From Algoriphagus sp. Y33 (lineage in GTDB: Bacteria; Bacteroidota; Bacteroidia; Cytophagales; Cyclobacteriaceae), in NCBI RefSeq assembly GCF_014838715.1, contig NZ_CP061947.1, positions 5,880,001-5,944,000 on the forward strand: a stretch of DNA of 64,000 nt, given 5' to 3'. Under the pieces are notes generated by a model, which searched no databases, was not told the origin of the DNA, and saw only the letters and a list, made by a program, of their open reading frames with translations. The position numbers and the translations under genes were made by a program. Numbering within the stretch: the first letter of the stretch is position 1; the number at the start of each line of letters is the position of its first letter. Positions 42,773-52,101 of the stretch are shown here, one piece after another.

Positions 42773-44146
42773 ATGAGCAATGAGGCCTCAACTTTTGAAG
42801 CATTTAAGCTAAATAGACAGCTATTGAATGCAGTGGCGGATGCGGGTTACACTCATCCTACGCCTATTCAGGAAAAGGCGATCCCACTTGCGCTTGCCGG
42901 ACACGATGTGCTGGGAATTGCTCAGACAGGCACAGGGAAGACTGCTGCCTATGTACTGCCGCTTCTAATGAAGGTGAAATATGCGCAAGGTGACCACGCC
43001 AGAGCTGTGATTTTGGCGCCCACTCGTGAACTGGTGATGCAGATAGAAGAGGTAGTGCTGCAGATGGCAACTCATACCGATCTGAGAATGGTGGCGCTCT
43101 ACGGTGGTTTGGGGCCAAAGACTCAGATTGAAATTTTGGAAAAAGGAGTTGATATTATCGTTTCTACACCCGGAAGATTTCTTGATATCTATAGGAAAGG
43201 GAAAATATTGACCAAGGAAATCAAAACCTTGGTTTTGGATGAAGCGGACAAAATGATGGATATGGGCTTTATGCCACAGATCAGATCTATTTTAGAAATC
43301 ATCCCTATCAAGAGGCAAAACTTGCTGTTCTCCGCAACTTTTGGTGAGCGTATAGACAGATTTGCAGCAGAGTTTCTGGAGTTTCCGGAGCGGGTGGAAG
43401 TAACTCCACAAGCCACCACGGCTGAGACGATCGGGCAGGTGAAGTATTTGGTGCCAAATATCAAAACGAAACTGAGTCTACTGGCTCATTTATTTAAGAA
43501 TGAGGAATTCAGTAGAGCCATAATTTTTACCCGATCAAGAAAAAATGCGGAAGAGGTGTTTGCCTTTCTAAGTCATCGTAGCTATGGTGAGGTGCGTGTG
43601 ATTCACGCGAATAAGGGACAAAATACCCGTATTAATTCTATTGAGGATTTCAAAGGCGGGGATGTACGTATTTTGGTAGCCACCGATGTTGCATCCAGAG
43701 GATTGGATGTGACTATGGTATCTCATGTGATCAACTTCGATGTGCCTTTGATCTATGAGGACTATGTACATAGGATAGGTAGAACGGGTAGGGCGGAGCA
43801 AGAAGGCAAGGCAATCAGTTTTGTCAATCCTGCGGAAACCTATCATTTCGAAAAGATCGAAGAGATCATCCGGATGAAAGTAGAAGAGGCGGAAATACCC
43901 GGTGAGGTGGATGTGACTGCTACTCCTTATGAAGAAAAGCAAGCTTATGCGCGTGAGCTTGATCGCCTGCTACAACGGGACAATCCTGATTATAAGGGAG
44001 CTTTTCATGAGAAAAAGGAGCATAAAAAGCCAAATCCTCATTTAGAGCAGCAAGAGAAAGAGAAAAAGCGTGGAAATAAAAACTCCAAGGCCAAAACCAA
44101 TAGAAATCAACTGAAGACAAAGCACCAGAAGAATAAGGGGAAGTAA
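42773..44146 (+). CDS. DEAD-box RNA helicase
   Basis: A 457-residue ATP-dependent RNA helicase of the RhlE type. Motifs in order: Q motif near PTPIQEKAIPLA, Walker A AQTGTGKTAAYVLPL, PTRELV, DEADKMMDMGF (DEAD), SAT, and HRIGRTGRA. The last ~60 residues are Lys/Asn/Gln-rich and low-complexity, as in many RNA-binding helicase tails. It probably acts in ribosome assembly or RNA decay. Single gene ending at a terminator. Confidence 0.95.
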   Translation: MSNEASTFEAFKLNRQLLNAVADAGYTHPTPIQEKAIPLALAGHDVLGIAQTGTGKTAAYVLPLLMKVKYAQGDHARAVILAPTRELVMQIEEVVLQMATHTDLRMVALYGGLGPKTQIEILEKGVDIIVSTPGRFLDIYRKGKILTKEIKTLVLDEADKMMDMGFMPQIRSILEIIPIKRQNLLFSATFGERIDRFAAEFLEFPERVEVTPQATTAETIGQVKYLVPNIKTKLSLLAHLFKNEEFSRAIIFTRSRKNAEEVFAFLSHRSYGEVRVIHANKGQNTRINSIEDFKGGDVRILVATDVASRGLDVTMVSHVINFDVPLIYEDYVHRIGRTGRAEQEGKAISFVNPAETYHFEKIEEIIRMKVEEAEIPGEVDVTATPYEEKQAYARELDRLLQRDNPDYKGAFHEKKEHKKPNPHLEQQEKEKKRGNKNSKAKTNRNQLKTKHQKNKGK

Positions 44147-44172
44147 GCCTAAACCGGAACAATAAGTATTGC

Positions 44173-44204
44173 AAAAACCCGATTCATTACGAATCGGGTT
44201 TTTT
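44173..44204. terminator. Bidirectional terminator after helicase gene
   Basis: Perfect stem AAAACCCGATTC-ATTAC-GAATCGGGTTTT with T-runs on both strands, between two convergent genes. Confidence 0.92.
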
Positions 44205-44234
44205 AATTTCTAGCTACTTCTATCTATCTACTCG

Positions 44235-45536
44235 CTACTTATTATGTTCCATATAATCCACCACAAAGTAGCTCAAGGTTCGCATTCCAAGTACAAACCC
44301 ACCTTCGTCTATGTAGAAGCCCGGTGTGTGATGGGAAGGAGTGGTGAGTGGGTCACCGCCTTTTTTCATTCCCCCGAGAAAAATGAACACACCGGGTTTT
44401 TCCCGCTGGAAAAAGCTGAAATCTTCTGCTCCAGTCACTGGGTTGAGATAGATAAGGTTTTCTGCGCCCGCTGCGGCTTCCAATGATGGCAGCATTTCTT
44501 TTGTCAGATCGGGATGGTTTACAGTGGATGGATATAGTTTCTCGATCTTCAGATCTACTGTAGCTCCGGCACTTTCGGCAATATTGGTCACGATCTCCGT
44601 GATGCGCTTGTGTACTAATTCCTGCTGCTCATCTCCAAAAGTTCGCACGGTACCGATCAACTTGACTTCTTCAGGTATAATGTTGTGGCGGATTCCTCCA
44701 TGTATGGCTCCTATAGTCACCACGGCAGGATTTTGCGTGACATTTACACTTCTAGAGAGAATAGTTTGCAGTCCCATGATGATTTGCGAACTAGCCACAA
44801 TCGGATCCACACTCGACCACGGATACGCACCATGGGCTTGTACGCCTTTTACGGTTATTTCCAGGTTATCCACAGCTGCCATTACGGGACCGGATCTGTA
44901 GCCAATCTTCCCTACTTCTGTTTGGGAATTGATATGCAAGCCAAAAACAGCGTCCACATCCTCCATAATGCCTTCTTTCACCATAAGTTCCGCCCCTGCT
45001 ATCTCTGCATCATAGACTCCTTCTTCGGCCGGTTGGAAAATAAATTTCACAGTTCCTTCCAAGTCATCTTTCATCCCGGCGAGAACTTCGGCCGCCCCCA
45101 TGAGGATAGCTACATGTGAATCGTGACCACAGGCGTGCATTACCCCTGTTTCTTGACCGTTGTAGGTAGCAGTATTTACAGATTTGAACGGCAAATCATT
45201 CCGCTCTGTCACAGGAAGTGCATCCATATCAGCTCTGAGTGCTACGGTCGGCCCGGGTTTTCCGCCCTTCAACACACCAATTACACCGGTCACCGCTACC
45301 TGCTCGGTGACTTCTATGCCAAGGGAGCGCAGATGATCTGCGACTTTCTTTGCCGTACGAAACTCTTGGTTTCCCAGTTCAGGATGCATGTGGATATCCC
45401 GTCGCCATTCAATCACTTTGGATTCAATGGAATTTGCCTTGGTGTCGATAGCCTTGTGGAGTTCTGTTTGGGCTGAAAGATTTCCGGTGCCCATGATCAT
45501 GGGGCACAGCAGTAGGGGGAATAAAAGTTTTTTCAT
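44235..45536 (-). CDS. M20 family amidohydrolase, exported
   Basis: A 433-residue metallopeptidase-like amidohydrolase (IAA-amino acid hydrolase/hippuricase group, M20D). It has a signal peptide (MKKLLFPLLLCPMIMGTGNL then SAQ), RRDIHMHPELGNQEFRTAKK, ALRADMDALPV, HACGHDSHVAILMG and FQPAEEGVYDAEIAGAELM. Metal is bound by the Cys/His/Glu set of these motifs. It probably releases amino acids from N-acyl conjugates in the periplasm. A good promoter lies upstream; monocistronic. Confidence 0.93.
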   Translation of the reverse strand: MKKLLFPLLLCPMIMGTGNLSAQTELHKAIDTKANSIESKVIEWRRDIHMHPELGNQEFRTAKKVADHLRSLGIEVTEQVAVTGVIGVLKGGKPGPTVALRADMDALPVTERNDLPFKSVNTATYNGQETGVMHACGHDSHVAILMGAAEVLAGMKDDLEGTVKFIFQPAEEGVYDAEIAGAELMVKEGIMEDVDAVFGLHINSQTEVGKIGYRSGPVMAAVDNLEITVKGVQAHGAYPWSSVDPIVASSQIIMGLQTILSRSVNVTQNPAVVTIGAIHGGIRHNIIPEEVKLIGTVRTFGDEQQELVHKRITEIVTNIAESAGATVDLKIEKLYPSTVNHPDLTKEMLPSLEAAAGAENLIYLNPVTGAEDFSFFQREKPGVFIFLGGMKKGGDPLTTPSHHTPGFYIDEGGFVLGMRTLSYFVVDYMEHNK

Positions 45537-45561
45537 AGTCGGTGGTTTATATTATGTAATC

Positions 45562-45591
45562 CAAATTTATAAAAATGTGCCAATGCTCAAG
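45562..45591 (-). promoter_or_regulatory. Promoter of the M20 amidohydrolase gene
   Basis: On the minus strand CTTG, 18 bases, then TAAATTTG, a perfect -7 box. The ATG is 25 bases downstream. Confidence 0.55.
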
Positions 45592-45683
45592 CTTTTTGGA
45601 GGGATTTGGAAGCAAACTCTTTTTATAAAAGAACTATTTCGGCTAAAAAACTTTTGTACAGTAAAACTAACAAGCAAGAAGCT

Positions 45684-46382
45684 ATGCAACTCGATAATCA
45701 ACTGGCAGTAGTCACCGGTGTCAGTAAAGGAATAGGACTGGAAGTCGTCAAATTGTTACTTGAAAAAGGAACGGTCGTTGCAGGATGGGGGAGGAATGCT
45801 CCGGATTTTGAGCATGAAAACTTCCATTTTTTCGTCTGTGATGTTGCTGATGAAGATTCGGTGGAGAAAGCATTTCTGGAAACGACGGGCAAACTGGGAA
45901 CTGATATCAGAATACTTGTCAATAATGCGGGGTTTGGAATTGCGGGCAAATTCGAAGAAATGTCCTCCCAAGATTGGAAAGCAATGTTTGACACCAATGT
46001 ACACGGGATTTTCTACGTGAGTAAGAGACTGGTTCCGGCTATGAAAGCCGCTGATGAAGGCCATATTTTGAATGTTGCATCTATCGCAGGACTGAATGGA
46101 GTGGCTAATTTTGCCGGGTATGTAGGGACAAAGCATGCGGTACGCGGGATTTCCCATTCTATGTATATGGAGCTTCGTGATTTTGGGATTAAAGTTTCTA
46201 CGATTTATCCAGGGTCCACCCAAACCAATTTCTTCGATGAGATTGAAGGTTCCAATGCCAATGAACATATGATGCGTCCCCAAGATGTGGCTCAGACGAT
46301 TGTCCAAACATTAGAAACCCATCCAAATTACTTCGTTGCAGATGTAGAATGTAGGCCTTTAAGGCCGAAAGGGAAGAAGTAG
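45684..46382 (+). CDS. Short-chain dehydrogenase/reductase
   Basis: A 232-residue classical SDR: AVVTGVSKGIGLEVVKLLLE at the N-terminus, NNAGFGIAGKFEEMSSQDWK, NVASIAGL (catalytic Ser) and YVGTKHAVRG (Tyr and Lys). The substrate is unknown; it resembles 3-ketoacyl-ACP-type reductases. I chose the ATG at 45684 (MQLDNQLAVV). The IS982 remnant begins about 90 bases downstream. Confidence 0.92.
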   Translation: MQLDNQLAVVTGVSKGIGLEVVKLLLEKGTVVAGWGRNAPDFEHENFHFFVCDVADEDSVEKAFLETTGKLGTDIRILVNNAGFGIAGKFEEMSSQDWKAMFDTNVHGIFYVSKRLVPAMKAADEGHILNVASIAGLNGVANFAGYVGTKHAVRGISHSMYMELRDFGIKVSTIYPGSTQTNFFDEIEGSNANEHMMRPQDVAQTIVQTLETHPNYFVADVECRPLRPKGKK

Positions 46383-46470
46383 CGAGCTTACATTTTAACA
46401 GACATTTGCTCCCCGACAAGCTTTAAATTGTAGGGTGAGTTACGCGCTTAAATTTATATGTATATCCGCT

Positions 46471-47032
46471 GTTGATTCCTGATATGCGTATGCAAAAACA
46501 AACGCATAAAAAGGGACAAAGTAGTTGAAGGCTTGGGGCAAGTAGGTAAGTCCACCATGGGGTATTTCTTTGGTTTTAAGCTACATAAAGTGATCACTTA
46601 CAGAGAGTTGCTCAACCTCGTCATTACCCCAGGCAATACTGACGAGAGGGAGGCTTTGAAAAACAAGTCGTTTATCAAAGCCTTAAAAGGAAAACGCTAC
46701 GCAGACGAGGGCTATATTTCAAGCCAATTAACACAAGTGTTGTTTCCGGACGGACTTCATTTGATTACCGGCATCTGCAACAAGATGAAGAAAGTGCTAA
46801 TGGAACGCAAGGATAAAATCCTGCCCAGAAAAGGTCAGTTATAGAGACTGTCAACAGCCTGCCCCGAACTTGCTTCGGGAACGAACTCAAAAACATCTGC
46901 CAGACAGAACACTCAAAGCGTAGGTCCTTTGAGAACTTTATCACCAACCCTATTTCAGGATTGATTGCCTATTCCTTCTTCCCTACGGGAATTTCCGGCT
47001 GGCTCTTCCACAGGGAGAAGATGAACCGGTAG
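46471..47032 (+). pseudogene. IS982-family transposase remnant
   Basis: Only the C-terminal half of the transposase survives. Readable blocks are VDS (first catalytic Asp), then in another frame VCKNKRIKRDKVVEGLGQVG, KSTMGYFFGFKLHKVI, KGKRYADEGYISSQLTQVLF (second Asp) and, after a one-base loss near 46832, SVIETVN and ELKNICQTEHSKRRSFENFI. Between ETVN and ELKN lies an inserted GC-rich palindrome. There are at least two frameshifts and no 5' part. No matching terminal inverted repeats were found, so it is a dead fragment. Confidence 0.8.
46856..46882. repeat. Short palindromic insertion inside the IS remnant
   Basis: An AGCCTG leader and the hairpin CCCGAA-CTTGC-TTCGGG interrupt the transposase frame between ETVN and ELKN. 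AAC occurs on both sides (46853-46855 and 46880-46882), which may be a 3-base target duplication. Confidence 0.5.
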
Positions 47033-47386
47033 TCAGTTTTATAGGGTTTCCATTCTCCTGCATTAGCTCTCGCTTCCCACCGGATTTGTAGGCAGGAGGT
47101 AATGGGCTTGTTTTCTTATTCAACCTAGGTTGAAATGAAACCCTAGGCTACTAATCCACCATGCCTACGGCATTGCTTTGTTTCTACAGAATTTTAGAGA
47201 CAAATCAATTTAAATTCTCCCTGCACTACAGGTTAACCTTTAACCTCCAGCATCTCTGTATCCAATATTAGCTCAATATTTCCTGCTTTATTTTTATGTT
47301 ACCGCTTCTCCGGATGTTAAATATTAACATTTCATGCAGGTGCTGAAATCTAGTTTTGGATAAAATTAAACCATTATCCAAATACT
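47033..47386 (+). promoter_or_regulatory. Leader region of the TonB receptor gene
   Basis: There is no gene in these 354 bases. They contain the palindrome CAACCTAGGTTG (47121-47132), the mini-hairpin ATGCC-TAC-GGCAT (47161-47173), GGTTAACC near 47230, the perfect inverted repeat ATGTTAA-ATA-TTAACAT (47314-47330) and a -7 box TAGTTTTG (47351-47358). A TTTC 17 bases before the box is a weak -33 element. The ATGTTAA repeat sits at the polymerase edge and may bind a regulator. Confidence 0.42.
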
Positions 47387-50300
47387 ATGAGTTCAAAAAG
47401 TTTTACCCGTTTATCAGCAGGAATAGTTCTCCTGCTCCTGATTTTGGGACTCAGCACCCAAGGTTATTCCCAGGCTACCAATGCGTCAATTTCGGGAAGA
47501 GTAACTGATACAAGTGGTGAGCCCTTAATCGGTGCCGCACTTTTAATTAAAAACGAACTGACAGGATTCACCTCATCTGCAGTTACCAATCTGACCGGAA
47601 ACTATATCGTAAATCAACTTCCTCTGGGCACGGACTACTCAGTGACATGTACCTATTTGGGATTTGGCACCAAAGTATTCACAGGATATGCAATCAGCCA
47701 GGGAGAACATATCAGACTTGATATAAAGCTGAGTGAAGAAGCACAATCCCTGAATGAAGTAAGTGTAGTTGCCAATTCACTAAGCAATAGCATCAATAGG
47801 TTTGGAAGCTCCACCGCCGTGACGGCCAAGGATATGGCGACTTTGCCTGTGAACGGAAGAAATTTCAACTCTCTGGTGGATTTGTCGCCTGTTTCCAATG
47901 GGAGTAATCTTCTGGGGCAGCTGTATTCATCTACCAACTACACCATTGACGGGATGACCAACAGAAGCCCGCTTTCCAGCGGCTCTACCAACCGGGGCCC
48001 TTTCTCAATTTCCATGGAGGCCATCAGGGAATTTGAAGTAGTCACCAATGATTATGATGTGACGAATGGGCGAAGTGGTGGGGGTATCATAAGTGCCGTG
48101 ACCAAAACCGGTACAAATACAGTACAGGGGTCTGCTTTTCTCTTTAATAGGGCTGATTGGCTTGCAAGCAAGTATGATACCCGTGGAAATGAAAGAGAGG
48201 ACGAGTTCTCAATCCAACAGTATGGTTTTACTTTGGGAGGGCCTATCATCAAGGACAAGCTTCATTTTTTCCTTGCATATGATGGTCAGCGGGATGCACG
48301 TCCGCTATACATTGCCGATATCCGGACTGCTGAGGATGAGAATCGATACAATCTCTCCCAAGAATCATTGGACCGATACCTTCAGATAGCGCGTGACGAA
48401 TATGGCGTGGCGGAATCCCCGCAAACCGGAAGTTTCAATAAAAAAAGATATTCACACACGGCATTTGCCCGACTGGATTACCAAATCAACAAAGCCAACT
48501 TGCTCACTATCCGGAACAATTTTTCCAGGGATCTGAATAGTCAGGGGGTGTCAGACAACAGTTCTGTCAACTTGTATGAAGTCTACGGGGATCACCTTTC
48601 TACAGCAAATAGCTTGATGGCTTCCCTGAGAACTGAAATAAATGACAGGCTGACAAATGAGTTGAAACTTCAATACCTATATACCTTGGATGATGGCAGG
48701 CCAAACGGGCAATTACCAAGTAGCAATATACCCAGAGCAATAGTGCAGCGGGTAGAATCAATTGTTGATGGAAGAAATGTAAACACCACTATTCAGCTCG
48801 GAGGACAGCGTTATCTTCCTGAGCGATTTGAATCAAATGTCTACCAGCTTGTCAACAACCTATACTTTAACAAAGGGAAGACAAACTATACATTTGGAGC
48901 GGACTTGCTTCTGAATAATCTAAACTCACTGGCTACAAGTGAATTTAATGGAAGGTTTTATTTTACCGGACTGGATGCTTTTGAAAATCTGCAGCCTTAC
49001 AGGTATGCCCGTGAGGTAGCAACTGAAGATCCCACTGTGGAGCAAAGCATCTTTGGTGGCGGTATTTATGCTCAGGCTGATACGGATCTGGGAAGGGGGA
49101 TGAACTTGATCGTCGGCTTGAGAGGCGATTACACTACCTACAAAAACAGTCCTACTTTCAATCAGACTGTTTTTGATGAGCTAGGACTAAGAACTGATGT
49201 CAAAACCGGAGGATTTCAGATCCAGCCAAGATTCCAGTTTACCTGGGACATAAATGAAAAACAACAGGATATCTTAAGATTTGGAGCAGGTGTCTTTGGT
49301 TCGGCACTGAACAACTATTCGGATGTCAACAACCTGCAATTTGACGGTACGAAGATCTTTGCTGTGGATATTACAGGAGAAAATGTCCCAACGCCTGATT
49401 TTGTGTCGTATAGAAATGATCCCGGTACGGCCCCCGGAGTGGATTTGCTAAATCAGCCTGGGATCACCACTGTGACCACCATCAATATGAACAGCGAAGA
49501 CCTAAAGGTTCCAACAGTTTATAAAGGGAATGTGATGTACAATAGGGTTTTCAATAACCGATTGCGCTTAGGGGTGAATTTCATTGCATCTATTGCCAGA
49601 AATAACTACATGTATGTGGATAGAAACATGGCGGATCTACCTTACTTCCGGCTTGAGGAAGAAGGAAACCGGGGGGTATATGTGCCTGCCGAAACTATCA
49701 GTACGTCAAATGGTAATGCTGACTGGACTCAGGGAAGAAAAACAGATCGGATTGGTCGTGTATTGGAATTGAACAGTGAAGGGAAAAACAATACCTACAC
49801 GCTAGTAGTGGATGGCACTTATCGCTATTTCAAAGATGGACAGATTACTGCAAGCTACACTTGGAATGACAGTAAAGACAATACGTCCTATAATGGTAAT
49901 GTGGCAAACAGTGCTACTCTTAGCCAGATGGTAGTAGATGATCCTAGGGACTTATCGACAATGAGCTATTCCAATGGTCAGTATAGAACCAAAATCGTTG
50001 TTTATGGTACACTGCCTACTTTCAAAGGATTTACGGTGGGTGTCCGCTATTCCGGCATCGGCGGGACACGTTATTCCCTACGCGTAAACGGAAACGTAAA
50101 CGGTGATTTTGTCAACTCCAATGACCTTGCTTTTGTATTTGACCCATCTACTTCGGGATTATCGGAGACTATAGTGGAGGGAATGAATAGTGTACTGGCC
50201 AATCCGGATAATTTGGCGAAGGATTATATCCGGGAAAGCCTCGGGAAAGTAGCCGTAAGAAATGGAGGGGAAAATGGGTACTTCGGTAATTGGGATCTAC

Positions 50301-50557
50301 GTGCTGCCAAGAAAATTTACTTTACGGGAGGGCGAAAGTCAGGAGTGGAAGTTGGTCTGGATATTTTCAATGTGGCCAACCTGTTGAACAAAGAATGGGG
50401 AACCACCGAAACTTTGGGCAACCAAAACTTATTGACCATTAGGAATTTCGACTCGGAAAAGAAAGCATATGTATATGAAGTGAATCCCAATGTAGGAGTG
50501 ACCGCTCCCGGAGGAACTCCTTTCCAAATGCAGATTTCAGGTAAAATCTTTTTCTAA
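47387..50557 (+). CDS. TonB-dependent receptor, Oar-like
   Basis: A 1056-residue outer-membrane receptor. A signal peptide (to about residue 30, SQGYSQA) is followed by a carboxypeptidase-regulatory-like domain (ISGRVTDTSGEPLIGAALLI), a plug (LPVNGRNFNSLVDLSPVSNG and YTIDGMTNRSPLSSGSTNRG) and a long barrel ending in aromatic FQMQISGKIFF. Lack of a SusD partner and the plug style fit Oar-type receptors rather than SusC. The phosphodiesterase gene 60 bases downstream suggests uptake linked to a phosphorylated substrate, which is inference. Confidence 0.92.
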   Translation: MSSKSFTRLSAGIVLLLLILGLSTQGYSQATNASISGRVTDTSGEPLIGAALLIKNELTGFTSSAVTNLTGNYIVNQLPLGTDYSVTCTYLGFGTKVFTGYAISQGEHIRLDIKLSEEAQSLNEVSVVANSLSNSINRFGSSTAVTAKDMATLPVNGRNFNSLVDLSPVSNGSNLLGQLYSSTNYTIDGMTNRSPLSSGSTNRGPFSISMEAIREFEVVTNDYDVTNGRSGGGIISAVTKTGTNTVQGSAFLFNRADWLASKYDTRGNEREDEFSIQQYGFTLGGPIIKDKLHFFLAYDGQRDARPLYIADIRTAEDENRYNLSQESLDRYLQIARDEYGVAESPQTGSFNKKRYSHTAFARLDYQINKANLLTIRNNFSRDLNSQGVSDNSSVNLYEVYGDHLSTANSLMASLRTEINDRLTNELKLQYLYTLDDGRPNGQLPSSNIPRAIVQRVESIVDGRNVNTTIQLGGQRYLPERFESNVYQLVNNLYFNKGKTNYTFGADLLLNNLNSLATSEFNGRFYFTGLDAFENLQPYRYAREVATEDPTVEQSIFGGGIYAQADTDLGRGMNLIVGLRGDYTTYKNSPTFNQTVFDELGLRTDVKTGGFQIQPRFQFTWDINEKQQDILRFGAGVFGSALNNYSDVNNLQFDGTKIFAVDITGENVPTPDFVSYRNDPGTAPGVDLLNQPGITTVTTINMNSEDLKVPTVYKGNVMYNRVFNNRLRLGVNFIASIARNNYMYVDRNMADLPYFRLEEEGNRGVYVPAETISTSNGNADWTQGRKTDRIGRVLELNSEGKNNTYTLVVDGTYRYFKDGQITASYTWNDSKDNTSYNGNVANSATLSQMVVDDPRDLSTMSYSNGQYRTKIVVYGTLPTFKGFTVGVRYSGIGGTRYSLRVNGNVNGDFVNSNDLAFVFDPSTSGLSETIVEGMNSVLANPDNLAKDYIRESLGKVAVRNGGENGYFGNWDLRAAKKIYFTGGRKSGVEVGLDIFNVANLLNKEWGTTETLGNQNLLTIRNFDSEKKAYVYEVNPNVGVTAPGGTPFQMQISGKIFF

Positions 50558-50564
50558 AACACCC

Positions 50565-50602
50565 AATAGCCCGCTGTACTACAAGGCTAGCGGGCTATTT
50601 CT
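50565..50602 (+). terminator. Hairpin between TonB receptor and phosphodiesterase genes
   Basis: AATAGCCCGCT / AGCGGGCTATT, 11 perfect pairs with a 13-base loop, then TTCTAC. The T-run is short, so it may attenuate rather than stop transcription into the next gene. Confidence 0.65.
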
Positions 50603-50617
50603 ACAAAATCAGAAAAT

Positions 50618-51985
50618 ATGAATAAATCAACTTTATCAAAAAGGATAGATTTCCCACTTATCCTCTTGCTCATCTTAGCGTGTCAGTTTCTGGCTACAGC
50701 CCAAACTTCAAAGCCTGCAGAGCATGTGGTGCTTATATCAATTGATGGCTTCAGACCGGATTTTTATCTAGAAGAAAAATGGCCTGCACCAAACTTGAAA
50801 ACCATGGCTGAAGAAGGTGCCAGATCACTGGGGGTCACAGGAGTTTTTCCTTCAGTGACTTACCCTTCACATACTACTGTGATTACAGGCCATACACCGG
50901 GCAAGCATGGTATATATTACAATGCTCCCTTCGAACCTGAGGGTCAGACTGGAAGATGGTATTGGGAATACGAACTGATTCAGGTGCCTACGCTATGGGA
51001 TGCGGTTCGCAAGGATGGAATGAGCAGTGCAAGTTTTCTTTGGCCGGTTTCTGTCAATGCGCCGATTGACTACAATATTCCTGAATATTGGAGCTTAGAG
51101 GGGTATGGAAGGATAGAACCCATGCGTGAGATGGAGACGCCAAAAGGATTGATGGCTGAAATGGAACGCAATGTCCTTGGAAAATTAAATGAAAAAACTT
51201 TTAACGGCGACTATCTGAACCGCGAAGACCGCATCGGTGATATGGCAGGTTATGTATTGGAGACGTACAAGCCTAATCTGATTACCTTGCACTTAATTGC
51301 CACAGATCATTTTCAGCATAGTGAAGGAAGGGATGGGCCGATGGTTTATAAGTCTATTGCAGCCACAGATAGAGCAATAGGCAAGATATTGGAAGCAGCA
51401 GAAAGAGCAGGGATATTAGATAAAACCACCTTTATCGTCACAGGTGACCACGGTTTTGTAAATATACACAGCTCATTAAGTCCAAACATCTGGTTGGTCA
51501 ATGCCGGACTAATGGAAGCCAAAGATGATAGGGGAGAGTGGAAGGCAGCGTTTCACACCAGCGGAGCTTCGGCTTTTCTGCACTTGAAGAACAAAGACGA
51601 TCAAGAAACAGTAGCTAAAGTGCATCAGCTACTTGCTGACCTGCCGGAAAACATCAAAAGACTCTTTAGAGTAGTAGATCGTGAAGGATTGGACAAAATC
51701 GGTGCAGACCCAAATGCCGTTCTGGCATTGGCACCTATTCAGGGGATTTCTTTTTCAGGTGCTACAAGCGGAGATGTGCTGAAAGCGGCCAAGGGAGGAA
51801 CGCACGGATATTTTCCTGATTTCGATGAAATAGAGACGGGATTTATCGCTTGGGGAGCAGGAATCCGGGAAAATGTTGAAATACAGGAAATGGGATTGGT
51901 AGATGTAGCGGCTGTGGTGAAATACCTACTGAATCTATCTATAGAACTACCTGAAAGTACACTTTACCCAGGGATTAAAAAGTAA
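50618..51985 (+). CDS. Ectonucleotide pyrophosphatase/phosphodiesterase-like enzyme
   Basis: A 455-residue exported enzyme of the alkaline phosphatase superfamily, NPP group. After the leader (to ATAQ) come ISIDGFRPDFY (metal Asp), FPSVTYPSHTTVITGHTPGK (Thr nucleophile), the LIATDHFQHSEGRDGP block and VTGDHGFVNI, giving two zinc sites. NPP enzymes cleave nucleotide or phospholipid phosphodiesters in the periplasm. It may be co-transcribed with the TonB receptor gene. Confidence 0.9.
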   Translation: MNKSTLSKRIDFPLILLLILACQFLATAQTSKPAEHVVLISIDGFRPDFYLEEKWPAPNLKTMAEEGARSLGVTGVFPSVTYPSHTTVITGHTPGKHGIYYNAPFEPEGQTGRWYWEYELIQVPTLWDAVRKDGMSSASFLWPVSVNAPIDYNIPEYWSLEGYGRIEPMREMETPKGLMAEMERNVLGKLNEKTFNGDYLNREDRIGDMAGYVLETYKPNLITLHLIATDHFQHSEGRDGPMVYKSIAATDRAIGKILEAAERAGILDKTTFIVTGDHGFVNIHSSLSPNIWLVNAGLMEAKDDRGEWKAAFHTSGASAFLHLKNKDDQETVAKVHQLLADLPENIKRLFRVVDREGLDKIGADPNAVLALAPIQGISFSGATSGDVLKAAKGGTHGYFPDFDEIETGFIAWGAGIRENVEIQEMGLVDVAAVVKYLLNLSIELPESTLYPGIKK

Positions 51986-52008
51986 TATGCTCGAAATAAC
52001 AAGTCATG

Positions 52009-52054
52009 GCACGGTGAATCTTGGGTGCGCCCAAGATTCACCGTGCTGTTTTTT
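52009..52054 (+). terminator. Terminator after the phosphodiesterase gene
   Basis: GCACGGTGAATCTTGGG-TGCG-CCCAAGATTCACCGTGC: 17 perfect pairs followed by TG and seven T. Confidence 0.93.
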
Positions 52055-52101
52055 TGTGATTGCCGTGAAAGAGAACGAAGGGAGATGTAAGCCACAAAAT
52101 C

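Noticed and set aside
46390..47060. Intact insertion sequence around the IS982 fragment
   Set aside because: The 5' half of the transposase is missing, there are at least two frameshifts, and no pair of terminal inverted repeats was found.
50618..51985. Phosphodiesterase as a PhoA-type alkaline phosphatase
   Set aside because: The nucleophile is Thr in a TYPSH context and the order of metal motifs is that of NPP enzymes, not PhoA.
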